From contig NZ_CP101508.1 in NCBI RefSeq assembly GCF_024380015.1, positions 1,240,902-1,304,901 of the forward strand: 64,000 nt of DNA. Direction: 5' to 3'. The translations under genes and the position numbers were made by a program. Shown piece by piece: positions 8,497-16,104 of this stretch (position 1 is its first letter; each line of letters starts with the position of its first letter). The DNA is from Photobacterium atrarenae. Lineage in GTDB: Bacteria > Pseudomonadota > Gammaproteobacteria > Enterobacterales > Vibrionaceae. The notes under the pieces were generated by a model. The model ran no database searches. It was not told where the DNA came from and worked only from the letters and a program-made list of their open reading frames with translations.

Positions 8497-9924
8497 TCAA
8501 TGCAGGGAAGCCTCGGGCTTGAGGTGTGTCGCAATGATATCGGCCAGGCTACGAAGTCCATTCAGCCAGTGTGGCGTTTCCGTAAACGTGGCGAAACTCA
8601 GGCGAATGCAATGCTGATAATGCGGTTGGGTGCTGAACATGGTGCCGGGCAGAATGCTGATATCCCGCGCCAGTGCCTGCCGATAGAGTATTTCACTGTC
8701 CGCGTGCTCGGGCAGGGTGAGCCAGCATAAAAATCCGCCTTCGGGCTGGCTGATCAGATATCGCCCTTGCAGCCAGGCATATTGGTCGAGCGACTCACAA
8801 AGTATCCGGGTAAACTGGCGTTGTTTGCGGGCGTAGCTGCGGCGAATTTTGTGTAAGTGCTGACGATATTTGCCGCTGCTGAGAAACGCACCGACGGCGG
8901 ATTGCATCAGGTTCAGGCTGCCCATGTTATCGGTCATCAGCCGCTTCTCGATCACCGGTTGGTACTTGCCGGCTATCACCCAGCCGATCCGCAAGCGCGA
9001 ATCCAGAGTTTTGGACAGCGAGTTACAGTAAATCACCCGATCCTGCGTATCCAGCGTTTTGAGCGGTGGCGGTCGACGGCCGTAGGCCAAATCGCCGAAC
9101 ACGTCGTCTTCGATAATGGGGATCTCGCCGGTCATCGCCAGCAACTGACGTCGATCCGGCTCTGACATCAGGTACCCGGTCGGGTTGTTGAAGCTGGGGT
9201 TGAGAATGATCGCCGAAACGGGCCAGTTGTCGAGCGCCTTAGCCAGAGCCGGCAGATCAATGCCGTGGCTCGGGCTGGCCGGAATTTCGATGACCTGTAA
9301 TCCCAGCGATTCGAGCAACAGCAGATTACCGAAGTAACAGGGCGATTCCACCAGCACAATATCGCCCGGTTGGGTCAGCGCCTGCAGGCTGAGACTGATC
9401 GCCTGCTGGGCGCCATGGGTGATGAGTAACGCCTGGGCGGACGTGGTGATGCCAAGCTCCTGGTTGATATAGACCAGCTGGCGTAACAACACTTCATTGC
9501 CGGGGGGCAGCTGGTAGTGGCTGGGAATATGGGTTTGATAACGACTGTGGCGGCCGATTTCGGCATACAGACTGCGGATGGCCGGAAAACTGGTATCCGG
9601 ATGGGCAGAGCCGGTAGCGAGAACCTGTCGGCTCGGCGGCAGGCTCATGATGTCTTTGCTCAGTGTCATCAGATCGACATAGCTGGGCTCGGGTTGTGCC
9701 GCGTGGGCGATGGCTGGCTGGGCGATGACATAGCCGGAGCGGGGAAGCGCTTCAATGCGCTGGTTGGCTTCCAGCTGCTGATAGGCGCGGATCACGGTAT
9801 TTTTGCTGATCCCCAGTTGGGTGCTGAGGCTGCGAATCGACGGTAGTTTATCCCCGGGCAAGTAGCTTTGCTTGTCGATCCGCTGGTTGATCAAATCAAT
9901 CACATCCTGGTACTTCTTGGTCAA
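8497..9924 (-). CDS. MocR-type GntR/aminotransferase transcriptional regulator
   Basis: A fusion of an N-terminal GntR winged helix (about residues 1-75; SIRSLSTQLGISKNTVIRAYQQL) with a C-terminal fold-type I aminotransferase domain. PLP-binding landmarks are present: NPSFNNPTG, IIEDDVFGDLAYG and the Schiff-base region YCNSLSKTLDSRLRIGW. Length (475 aa) is standard for MocR proteins. The start is TTG at 9924 with AAGGAG seven nt upstream. It is divergent from the EamA transporter, and MocR regulators often control such a neighbour in response to an amino compound. The effector here is unknown. Confidence 0.92.
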   Translation of the reverse strand: MTKKYQDVIDLINQRIDKQSYLPGDKLPSIRSLSTQLGISKNTVIRAYQQLEANQRIEALPRSGYVIAQPAIAHAAQPEPSYVDLMTLSKDIMSLPPSRQVLATGSAHPDTSFPAIRSLYAEIGRHSRYQTHIPSHYQLPPGNEVLLRQLVYINQELGITTSAQALLITHGAQQAISLSLQALTQPGDIVLVESPCYFGNLLLLESLGLQVIEIPASPSHGIDLPALAKALDNWPVSAIILNPSFNNPTGYLMSEPDRRQLLAMTGEIPIIEDDVFGDLAYGRRPPPLKTLDTQDRVIYCNSLSKTLDSRLRIGWVIAGKYQPVIEKRLMTDNMGSLNLMQSAVGAFLSSGKYRQHLHKIRRSYARKQRQFTRILCESLDQYAWLQGRYLISQPEGGFLCWLTLPEHADSEILYRQALARDISILPGTMFSTQPHYQHCIRLSFATFTETPHWLNGLRSLADIIATHLKPEASLH

Positions 9925-10038
9925 AACCGGCTCCTTGCACTCATCTGTACCCTAAAAAATATCTAAATCTGTCTCTATTTAATTGTTTGTACCTCATTAA
10001 AGTCATGTCTTACAAATCAATTTCACGGAAAGCAGGTT

Positions 10039-10944
10039 ATGGCGACGCGTTTTATCCCTTTCATTTTTGTCATCTTGTGGAGCTCCGGATTTATCGGTGC
10101 CCGGTATGGCTTACCGTATGCGGAGCCGGCCACTTTTCTGGAGCTGCGAATGCTTGCGAACGTGGCGATGTTTCTGATCCTGACCGTGGTCCTTCGGGCA
10201 AGACTGCCAACCGGGCGCGCGATGGGTCACTCGATGGTTGCCGGCGTATTGATCCACGGATTTTACCTGGGCGGGACCTATCAGGCGATTTCCTTAGGCA
10301 TGCCGGCCGGGCTTTGCTCACTGTTGGTCGGGTTGCAGCCGATCCTGACGGCGGTGTTGATGGTCGGGATCTATAAGTCCCAAATGCGGCTGATGCAGTG
10401 GTTCGGGCTTGCGCTTGGCTTTATCGGGATCAGTCTGGTTCTGCAAGGCAACATGGCCTGGCAACAGGAAGGCCACCGGGAAGCGGCGTATGTCTTTACC
10501 TTGTTCGCCCTGCTTGGGATCACTTTGGGTACCTTGTACCAAAAGCGTTTTTGCCAGGGTGTGGATCTGATTGGCGGGGCCGTGTGGCAATATGTGGCGG
10601 CCGGCCTGCTGTTCGCGCCGGTTGCACTGTTGACCGAAAGCCGGGTGGTGCAGTGGACCCCTGAATTTATTTTCGCGCTGGTCTGGCTGGTGGTGGTGCT
10701 GTCGGGAATTGCCATTTTACTGTTGCTGTACATGGTTAAACATGGCGAATCGGCTAAAGTTGCCTCGACTTTCTATCTGGTGCCTCCGATGACCGCATTT
10801 CAGGCCTGGCTGATGTTTGGCGAATCCTTCGACAGTTATGGCGCGTTGGGTTTCCTGCTGGCTGCAGTGGCCGTGTATCTGGTGATCCGCCAGCCGAAAA
10901 AGTCAGCACAGTCGATGCCTGAGCTGCAAACCCAGCGTCCGTAA
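10039..10944 (+). CDS. EamA/DMT-family transporter
   Basis: Inner-membrane drug/metabolite transporter of 301 residues with ten predicted helices in two EamA repeats (first repeat starting FIFVILWSSGFIGARYG, second around AAYVFTLFALLGITLG). The protein has the LEXRM-like LELRML segment after helix 1, common in this superfamily. It is divergent from the MocR regulator, with 114 nt between them, so it is the likely regulated target. The substrate, probably an amino acid or related metabolite, cannot be inferred. Confidence 0.9.
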   Translation: MATRFIPFIFVILWSSGFIGARYGLPYAEPATFLELRMLANVAMFLILTVVLRARLPTGRAMGHSMVAGVLIHGFYLGGTYQAISLGMPAGLCSLLVGLQPILTAVLMVGIYKSQMRLMQWFGLALGFIGISLVLQGNMAWQQEGHREAAYVFTLFALLGITLGTLYQKRFCQGVDLIGGAVWQYVAAGLLFAPVALLTESRVVQWTPEFIFALVWLVVVLSGIAILLLLYMVKHGESAKVASTFYLVPPMTAFQAWLMFGESFDSYGALGFLLAAVAVYLVIRQPKKSAQSMPELQTQRP

Positions 10945-11061
10945 CGGATGGTATTTGAAGCAAACCTGCCAGGTTACGCCCGAAATGCCGGAGAACTGAG
11001 CACTTGGTCAAATCAGGTATTTACAGTCTGAACCGGGCTGTGTATCATGCGCTCCACTTAC

Positions 11062-11152
11062 GGAGAGATGGCTGAGTGGTTGAAAGCACCGGTCTTGAAA
11101 ACCGGCATACGTTTATAGCGTATCTAGGGTTCAAATCCCTATCTCTCCGCCA
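11062..11152 (+). tRNA. tRNA-Ser (UGA)
   Basis: A 91-nt tRNA with GGAGAGAT / ATCTCTCC acceptor strands, encoded GCCA 3' end, a D-arm GGCTGAGTGG, a long class II variable arm, and an anticodon stem CCGGT/ACCGG around CTTGAAA, giving anticodon TGA. It is followed by a terminator and then by the group II intron and an AT-rich island, a classic tRNA-adjacent integration setting. Confidence 0.96.
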
Positions 11153-11156
11153 CATT

Positions 11157-11187
11157 AAAAAGCCCTGTCGTCAGACAGGGCTTTTTT
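11157..11187 (+). terminator. tRNA-Ser terminator
   Basis: AGCCCTGTC (11161-11169) pairs with GACAGGGCT (11174-11182) around GTCA, preceded by an A-run and followed by T6. The group II intron begins only 5 nt after the T-run. Confidence 0.93.
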
Positions 11188-11191
11188 CGTT

Positions 11192-13080
11192 GTGCGCCGA
11201 GCATGGCGTTGTTCTAGGAGGTGAAAGTCCTCTACGGGCTCAGTCGAGCGAGAACCGTTAGCCTATGCAAGGGTGCCCACCGTGAGGTGGGATCTGAAGG
11301 AAGCAAACGGCAAAACTTGGGTGTGACGAACAGAAACCTGATAGTAGGCCAGTACAACTTGGGTAACCTAGCAATATATAGAACAGCCCAATGCCTCGAC
11401 GGGAAGTGTGTACGGGTAAATCAGGCACAGCCAAGGGAAAGAACAACGTCTTACCTCGGGAGATCTTACGACCTGTCTCGGATGAGACTAATACAACAGT
11501 GATGTTGTGTGACGGGTAATAAGAAGTCAGCAGAAGGCATAGTACCTTGGGGAAGTACAACCCAAGGGAAGGCCGGAACTGAATATATCAAGAAGCAGTC
11601 ACTAGACACTCAATCATGTGGGGTCATAGCAAGATGAACAACATCTCTACGTACTACTGGGCAACACCGCAAGTGACGCTCATGGCCACGAAGAATGACA
11701 AGCATGATCGGCGTAGACAGGAGGACGAGTCTTGGTGACCTCAACTCAGTTGATGGAGCGGATCTGCTCCTCAACAAATCTGAACCAAGCCCTGAGAAGA
11801 GTGAAGAAGAACAAGGGATGTGCTGGGGTTGATAAACTCGACATAACAGCGACTATCTCGATGCTTCGGCAGTCTTCTAATGGGCAAGCGCTCCGCCAGA
11901 GCCTTCTGGACGGGAGCTACCAACCGCAACCCGTTCTGGGTGTAGAAATTCCCAAACCTAGCGGGGGAGTGAGGCAGCTAGGTATCCCAACTGTACTTGA
12001 TAGGGTAGTCCAACAGGCCATTACCTCAGTACTGACAGATATCTACGAACCTCAGTTTTCAAGCAACAGTTATGGGTTCAGGCCTAACCGCAGTGCCCAC
12101 CATGCATTGGTGGCAGCAAGCCACTACATCAGGGAGGGGCGGGGTTATGTAGTCGACATAGACCTGGCGAAATACTTCGATACTGTGAACCACGATAGAC
12201 TGATGCACAGGCTATCGGAGGACATCACAGATAAACGGGTCCTGAAGCTGGTCAGGTCATACCTACAGGCAGGCATAATGCGAAACGGGTTAGTTGAGCA
12301 GAGGCAACGAGGGACGCCACAGGGTGGACCATTATCTCCGCTGCTATCAAATATCGTATTAGATGAGTTGGATAAAGAGCTTGAGCGAAGAGGGCATAAG
12401 TTCTGCCGATATGCAGACGACTGCCAAATCTACGTGCACAGTGAGGAAGCCGCCAATCGAGTAAAAGCCTCAATCACGGAGTTCTTGGAGCAGAAACTGA
12501 AACTCAGGGTTAACCGTGAGAAAAGTGCGGCAACGAGAGTGACAGAGCGGACTTACCTAGGCCATCGCTTTCAACGAGATGGAAGCATCCATATCTCGAA
12601 GACAGCACAAACTCAGATGAAGAAGCGAGTGCGTCAAATAACGAAGCGGAATCGAGGGCGAGAGTTGAAGACAGTCCTAGTCGAACTCACTCAATACCTA
12701 AGAGGTTGGCAACACTATTTCAAGCTTGCCATACGGAAAAGCGCGATGCAGCGCTTGGATGAATGGATAAGGCGGCGCTTACGGTGCTATCGCCTCAAGC
12801 AGCGCAAGCGCAGATACAGCATAGCGACATGGTTACGCCAAGAGGGTGTAAGCGAACGCAATGCGTGGAAGCTGGCGATGTCAGATAAAGGGTGGTGGCA
12901 CTTGGCTTTATCGCCCCAGCTCAATCAGGCCATGCCAATGAAATGGTTCAAGGAGATGGGTCTGTACTCGTTGCGAGATGGGTACGAGTCACTGAAAATA
13001 TATTCGGAACCGCCGTATGCGACCCACGCTTGTACGGTGGTGTGAGAGGACGGAGGCCGTGAGGCCTCCTCCTACTCGAT
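11192..13080 (+). mobile_element. Group II intron, class C-like, inserted at a terminator
   Basis: The element starts with the group II 5' consensus GTGCG at 11192 and ends near 13080 with CTACTCGAT. Domain V is seen at about 13007-13041, with the GCCGTATGCG ... GTACGG core, and domain VI is the GGAGGCC-gtga-GGCCTCC hairpin with bulged region before the 3' end. It encodes a reverse transcriptase/maturase in domain IV. Length is about 1.9 kb, and the position immediately 3' of a Rho-independent terminator matches the known insertion preference of class C introns. Boundaries are inferred from consensus and could be off by a few nt. Confidence 0.88.
11732..13045 (+). CDS. ltrA: Group II intron reverse transcriptase/maturase
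   Basis: A 437-residue intron-encoded protein. RT blocks are clear: GVDKLD near the N-terminus, IPKPSGGVRQLGIPTVLDRVVQQAI, YGFRPNRSAHHAL, DIDLAKYFDTVNHD, QRGTPQGGPLSPLLSNI and the catalytic FCRYADDC (YADD). A maturase/thumb domain follows (YLRGWQHYFKLA). No HNH endonuclease domain is visible, as in class C introns. The start is TTG at 11732 or GTG at 11735 after GGAGGACGA. The last codons overlap domain V of the intron RNA. All catalytic motifs look intact. Confidence 0.95.
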   Translation: MVTSTQLMERICSSTNLNQALRRVKKNKGCAGVDKLDITATISMLRQSSNGQALRQSLLDGSYQPQPVLGVEIPKPSGGVRQLGIPTVLDRVVQQAITSVLTDIYEPQFSSNSYGFRPNRSAHHALVAASHYIREGRGYVVDIDLAKYFDTVNHDRLMHRLSEDITDKRVLKLVRSYLQAGIMRNGLVEQRQRGTPQGGPLSPLLSNIVLDELDKELERRGHKFCRYADDCQIYVHSEEAANRVKASITEFLEQKLKLRVNREKSAATRVTERTYLGHRFQRDGSIHISKTAQTQMKKRVRQITKRNRGRELKTVLVELTQYLRGWQHYFKLAIRKSAMQRLDEWIRRRLRCYRLKQRKRRYSIATWLRQEGVSERNAWKLAMSDKGWWHLALSPQLNQAMPMKWFKEMGLYSLRDGYESLKIYSEPPYATHACTVV

Positions 13081-13084
13081 TCAG

Positions 13085-13142
13085 GTGATGTGCCTGAGTG
13101 TCGGGATTTGAAAAATCCCTCCATACCCCGAGCGCTCCGCCA
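13085..13142 (+). pseudogene. Decayed tRNA-Ser-like remnant
   Basis: Directly after the intron lies GATG-TGC-CTGAGTG, resembling the D-arm of the upstream tRNA-Ser, then a GGGAT/ATCCC stem-loop, then CTCCGCCACATT, which is identical to the 3' end of the real tRNA (11145-11156). The internal part is shortened and cannot fold into a full class II tRNA. It is followed by a terminator, as a tRNA gene would be. This is either a degenerate tRNA-Ser or an attachment-site duplication left by an integrated element. Confidence 0.45.
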
Positions 13143-13147
13143 CATTT

Positions 13148-13176
13148 AATAAGTCAGCTTAACAGCTGGCTTATTT
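13148..13176 (+). terminator. Terminator after the tRNA-like remnant
   Basis: AATAAGTCAGCT (13148-13159) pairs with AGCTGGCTTATT (13164-13175), with one G-T pair and a TAAC loop. A short T stretch is contained in the 3' arm. Confidence 0.7.
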
Positions 13177-13207
13177 GCATCTGTCGCTTGGCAAAGAAAT
13201 AGATAGG

Positions 13208-13462
13208 ATGCGACCCCTAGAGAAGCGAGTACGGCGAGCCTTCAGCCGAGCGAAGCGAGATAAGGTTACCAGCCGAGAATGACTGCCTTGGCTTTCAGCC
13301 CATGTGCTTACCCGAGCGGGTCTACAACGCTCAGAATGGCGAACACGCGCTGAGCTGTACTTATCAACAGTTATAAGTGAAAACCGCCAATTTCTGCGTA
13401 TCCCGGGGGACTTAACGAGACAGGAATTGCTTGCTTTGTTTAACATAAAAAACGCTATCTGA
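13208..13462 (+). pseudogene. Possible broken small gene with one in-frame TGA
   Basis: From ATG 13208 (weak AGG upstream) a single frame runs 84 codons to TGA at 13460, interrupted only by TGA at 13280-13282 (codon 25). The translation has protein-like composition: basic N-terminus MRPLEKRVRRAFSRAKRDKV, then after the stop LPWLSAHVLTRAGLQRSEWR and a C-terminal ENRQFLRIPGDLTRQELLAL. A single TGG-to-TGA change would explain the stop. I do not recognise the family. It may be chance, since a 91-codon antisense frame also exists here. Confidence 0.35.
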
Positions 13463-13755
13463 TTGATAATTATTGATTTTATATGTCATGTTGGGTGCAT
13501 ATGCGGTCTCGTTAAATCACAATGCTTCGTTTGCACGGACGATTCAAGCTAGATGATGGTATTTTGGTGACATAACCAATTGAATACGGTGATGCTTTGT
13601 GACTATAGTGTGTCAAATTGCCAGTGCGGTAGCTGCGTGAAACCGAGCATGCTGCACAATAAGCTGTTAGTTTCATAATGTCACCTATGCACAACTGAGT
13701 GCATATGTTATTCTTTTTTCATGAAATAAGCCCTAAAGTTATACATGGATGAGTG
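13463..13755. other. AT-rich non-coding stretch with dispersed inverted repeats
   Basis: No convincing gene. Two inverted-repeat pairs are visible: TTAACGAGAC (13412-13421) with GTCTCGTTAA (13506-13515), and GGTGACAT near 13566 with ATGTCACC near 13677. They may be relics of recombination sites. A 60-codon minus-strand frame here has no supporting signals. Confidence 0.3.
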
Positions 13756-14310
13756 ATGAGTAACGTAATTTCAGTTAGCAGTTTGCCGTATAATTTGCCA
13801 AGCAATGAGCAAGAACAATTAAGAATATTAGCTAAAATAATCGATTTTAAACCCGAACTACTTGTTGGGGCTGGAAAAGTAGAAGTAGATGCGATTTGTT
13901 CCATGATCTTGTATAGACATCTCAGTCAGAAGCAACGAGTAGATGCTATGAAACTGATACGAAGTGTTTCGAACAGAGCCTTAATGGGAAAATTAGTAAC
14001 AGGAGCGTTAGACACTACTTTTGTTAACCCACAATATGGCATGTGGTCAATGACTGAGAAAGAGTTACAGTCTGATAAAGATTTTCATAGCTTTTTAGAC
14101 AATTTCGCTAGTTATGTAGGTATTGGTGCTTCAAGCCTTGGACTCAAAGACCTATACAAGGAATCTAAAGCTAGAGGTAAACTTGGCAGAGGTGGTTTAG
14201 CTATGCTTGTCATTTGGGGAGCTGTTGCGTTTAATAAGTCTGAATTAAAAAAAGTTAATACAGAGCTAGAAAATCGAAGTGTACGATTGGTTTCGGGGCT
14301 TCATCAATGA
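13756..14310 (+). CDS. Hypothetical protein of the AT-rich island (first gene of an overlapping pair)
   Basis: An unrecognised protein of 184 residues. The first ~75 residues look helical (SNEQEQLRILAKIIDFKPEL, then SQKQRVDAMKLIRSVSNRAL). Glycine-rich stretches (GIGASSLG and GKLGRGG) follow, leading into one hydrophobic segment, GGLAMLVIWGAVAF, near residues 151-164. The ATG at 13756 is preferred over the GTG at 13753. Its stop overlaps the next start (ATGA), so the two genes are translationally coupled. Base composition is AT-richer than the core genes, suggesting transfer. A glycine-rich membrane-active protein with a coupled small membrane protein is reminiscent of effector/immunity pairs, but this is inference. 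Confidence 0.7.
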   Translation: MSNVISVSSLPYNLPSNEQEQLRILAKIIDFKPELLVGAGKVEVDAICSMILYRHLSQKQRVDAMKLIRSVSNRALMGKLVTGALDTTFVNPQYGMWSMTEKELQSDKDFHSFLDNFASYVGIGASSLGLKDLYKESKARGKLGRGGLAMLVIWGAVAFNKSELKKVNTELENRSVRLVSGLHQ

Positions 14311-14516
14311 TTTCAAATATTATTTCTTATGTGCTTGTCACTGTCTTCGCTATATGGTTGTGGAATGATGCTCCAGCTCAACATAGAGATAACCTGTTCT
14401 ATGTGGCTGTAGTATGTTCTCAAATCGGTTTCTTTATTTATTCTCGAAAGTTAGAGAAACTTAAAAATAAGGTAAAAGACTTGGAAAATAAGCACTCTCT
14501 AGAAACAAAAAACTAA
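14307..14516 (+). CDS. Small two-helix membrane protein (second gene of the pair)
   Basis: A 69-residue protein with two predicted membrane helices: ISYVLVTVFAIWLW (about residues 5-20) and LFYVAVVCSQIGFFIYS (about 31-47). A charged, coiled-coil-like tail follows (RKLEKLKNKVKDLENK). The start ATG overlaps the preceding stop. The layout would suit a membrane immunity protein or a partner subunit for the upstream protein. No family recognised. Confidence 0.65.
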   Translation: MISNIISYVLVTVFAIWLWNDAPAQHRDNLFYVAVVCSQIGFFIYSRKLEKLKNKVKDLENKHSLETKN

Positions 14517-14768
14517 CACATATGAGCCTTCTCACCTTAACAGGGCTTCATGGACTCCCCTAGCTGTCAACAACAGCGTCAAGGTTTGGGACTGCCGCTC
14601 TACATTCGGTCTGTTTATTGGCACTGATGCCATGATCCTGATGACAGGACGCGGTTGCGGTTCCTCATTCGTTAGAAGGCATCAAACGTGCCCGACGCTC
14701 GACCAGATTTTGCACCATAAACTCAGCCGATCAGTGTTATCGCCAAGACTGGCGATCACTGCCCGTGT
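14517..14768. other. Unassigned sequence left of the IS element
   Basis: A 250-bp stretch with higher GC than the genes on either side. A plus-strand frame is open for about 85 codons up to the IS boundary but has no start signal, and its minus strand also has partial frames. It may be a remnant of another mobile element; I cannot assign it. Confidence 0.25.
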
Positions 14769-14831
14769 TGAATAGCCACCGACTTGATAGACACCTTTTA
14801 GTTAGACAAAATGATTAGCAGAGAGGTGCTT

Positions 14832-15110
14832 ATGAGCAGCAAGCGATACCCAGAAGAATTCAAAGTTGAAGCCGTCAAACAGGTTACTGAAAAAGGTCAT
14901 AGTGTAGCCGATGTGGCAAATCGTTTAGGGACTACCACGCATAGCCTTTATGTGTGGATTAAACGCTACGGGCCAGATTCCTCCCAATATCAAGCCAAGT
15001 CCGATGAAAGTGCCGAAATTCGTCGACTCAAAAAGGAGCTGCAAAGAGTCACCGAAGAAAGGGACATATTAAAAAAAGCCGCGGTGTACTTCGCAAGCCA
15101 GTCCGACTGA
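14832..15110 (+). CDS. IS3-family OrfA (helix-turn-helix)
   Basis: A protein of about 92 residues beginning MSSKRYPEEFKVEAVKQVTE with a Tnp-1 type helix-turn-helix (VADVANRLGTTTHSLYVWIK) and a leucine-zipper-like C-terminal helix (EIRRLKKELQRVTEERDILKKA), which mediates multimerisation. GAGAGGTG lies upstream of the ATG at 14832; an upstream in-frame ATG at 14811 is less likely. The A7G slippery run at 15071-15078 lies near its 3' end and is the expected site of -1 frameshifting into orfB. Confidence 0.93.
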   Translation: MSSKRYPEEFKVEAVKQVTEKGHSVADVANRLGTTTHSLYVWIKRYGPDSSQYQAKSDESAEIRRLKKELQRVTEERDILKKAAVYFASQSD

Positions 15111-15982
15111 GGTACGCCTTTATCAAAGCCAATCAAGCTGTTTGGCCTGTTCGACGTATGTGTAAAGTCCTTAGCATCCACCCAAGTGGTTATTATGCCT
15201 GGCTTAAGCAACCCGATAGCAGACAGGAGAAACGGCGTAAATACCTTTTCGGACTCATCAAGCAGTTCTGGCTGGAATCTGGTGGCGTTTATGGCTATCG
15301 AAAAATATACAGTGATTTACGTGATGAAGGTGAATGTTGCGGTATCAACCAAGTTCACCGCTTGATGAAACGAGAAGGCTTACAGTCGCAAAGAGGATAT
15401 CGAAAACCCAGGCCCAAAGTGGGCACAGAGAATGTCGTTGTTGCGAATAAGTTGGCCAGGGAGTTCAACCCGACTGCTCCAAATCAGTCTTGGGTGACCG
15501 ATATCACGTATATAAAAACTCACGAAGGTTGGCTATACCTCGCAGTCGTCGTTGACCTGTTCTCTCGGAGAGTGATTGGTTGGTCGATGAAAAGCAGAAT
15601 AACGAAAGAGCTGGTGTTGGACGCGCTCCTGATGGCGATATGGCGACGCTCACCGTCAGAGAAGGTACTCGTGCATTCCAATCAAGGAAGCCAGTATACA
15701 AGTCATGACTGGGATAAATTCTTAAAGCAGCACGGTCTGGAATCAAGCATGAGCCGTCGGGGCAACTGCCATGACAATGCGGTAGCTGAAAGTTTTTTCC
15801 AGTTACTGAAAAGAGAAAGAGTGAAGCGAAAGATCTATTCCACTCGGGAAGAAGCGCGGATGGATATCTTCGAATATGTCGAGATGTTCTACAACGTCAA
15901 ACGCAGACACGGTTCCAATAATCAGTTGTCACCAGTAGAATATGAAAAGCGGTATGAAGAAAGGTTAATTAGTGTCTACTGA
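15080..15982 (+). CDS. IS3-family OrfB transposase, catalytic Asp replaced
   Basis: The rve/DDE integrase part of the transposase, expressed as OrfAB by -1 frameshifting at A7G; the frame is open upstream (RYAFIKANQAVWPVRRMC) before the first ATG at 15158. It contains the HTH_21 region (GGVYGYRKIYSDL), the first Asp in WVTDITYI, and the Glu in DNAVAESFF. The second catalytic position reads VHSNQGSQY, where IS3 transposases have HSDxG: codon AAT instead of GAT. Loss of this metal ligand should abolish catalysis, so this copy is probably immobile in cis. Confidence 0.92.
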   Translation, partial: RGVLRKPVRLRYAFIKANQAVWPVRRMCKVLSIHPSGYYAWLKQPDSRQEKRRKYLFGLIKQFWLESGGVYGYRKIYSDLRDEGECCGINQVHRLMKREGLQSQRGYRKPRPKVGTENVVVANKLAREFNPTAPNQSWVTDITYIKTHEGWLYLAVVVDLFSRRVIGWSMKSRITKELVLDALLMAIWRRSPSEKVLVHSNQGSQYTSHDWDKFLKQHGLESSMSRRGNCHDNAVAESFFQLLKRERVKRKIYSTREEARMDIFEYVEMFYNVKRRHGSNNQLSPVEYEKRYEERLISVY

Positions 15983-15997
15983 GTCGGTGGCTATTCA

Positions 15998-16099
15998 ATT
16001 GCAGGTTTAGCTTGTGGTCCGGGAGCGCCTGTATGTGTAAGTGTGGGTGCATTTATAGGTGGCATATTAGCCGCATTTGGAGTTAGTATCGCGTGGTAG
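15998..16099 (+). pseudogene. 3' fragment of a gene cut by the IS element
   Basis: Immediately right of the IS, a frame runs 33 codons to TAG at 16097-16099. It encodes a Cys- and Gly-rich hydrophobic tail (AGLACGPGAPVCVSVGAFIG then GILAAFGVSIAW), a glycine-zipper-like membrane segment. The rest of the gene is not recognisable left of the IS, consistent with an insertion plus deletion. Its end overlaps or abuts the next gene, suggesting the two were a coupled pair. Confidence 0.5.
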
Positions 16100-16104
16100 T
16101 TGAG

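Larger units (their letters stand above)
14769..15997 (+). mobile_element. IS3-family insertion sequence
   Basis: A 1229-bp element bounded by 16-bp perfect terminal inverted repeats, TGAATAGCCACCGACT (14769-14784) and AGTCGGTGGCTATTCA (15982-15997), with the IS3-type 5'-TG...CA-3' ends. It encodes orfA and orfB in a -1 relationship. The flanking trinucleotides (TGT left, ATT right) do not match, so no target-site duplication is visible. It lies next to a gene fragment and probably truncated it. Confidence 0.95.

Noticed and set aside
13171..13446. 91-codon minus-strand frame in the island
   Set aside because: Overlaps the tRNA-like terminator and a competing plus-strand frame; no start signal.
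13512..13694. 60-codon minus-strand frame
   Set aside because: No ribosome site and no recognised family; could not be separated from chance in AT-rich DNA.
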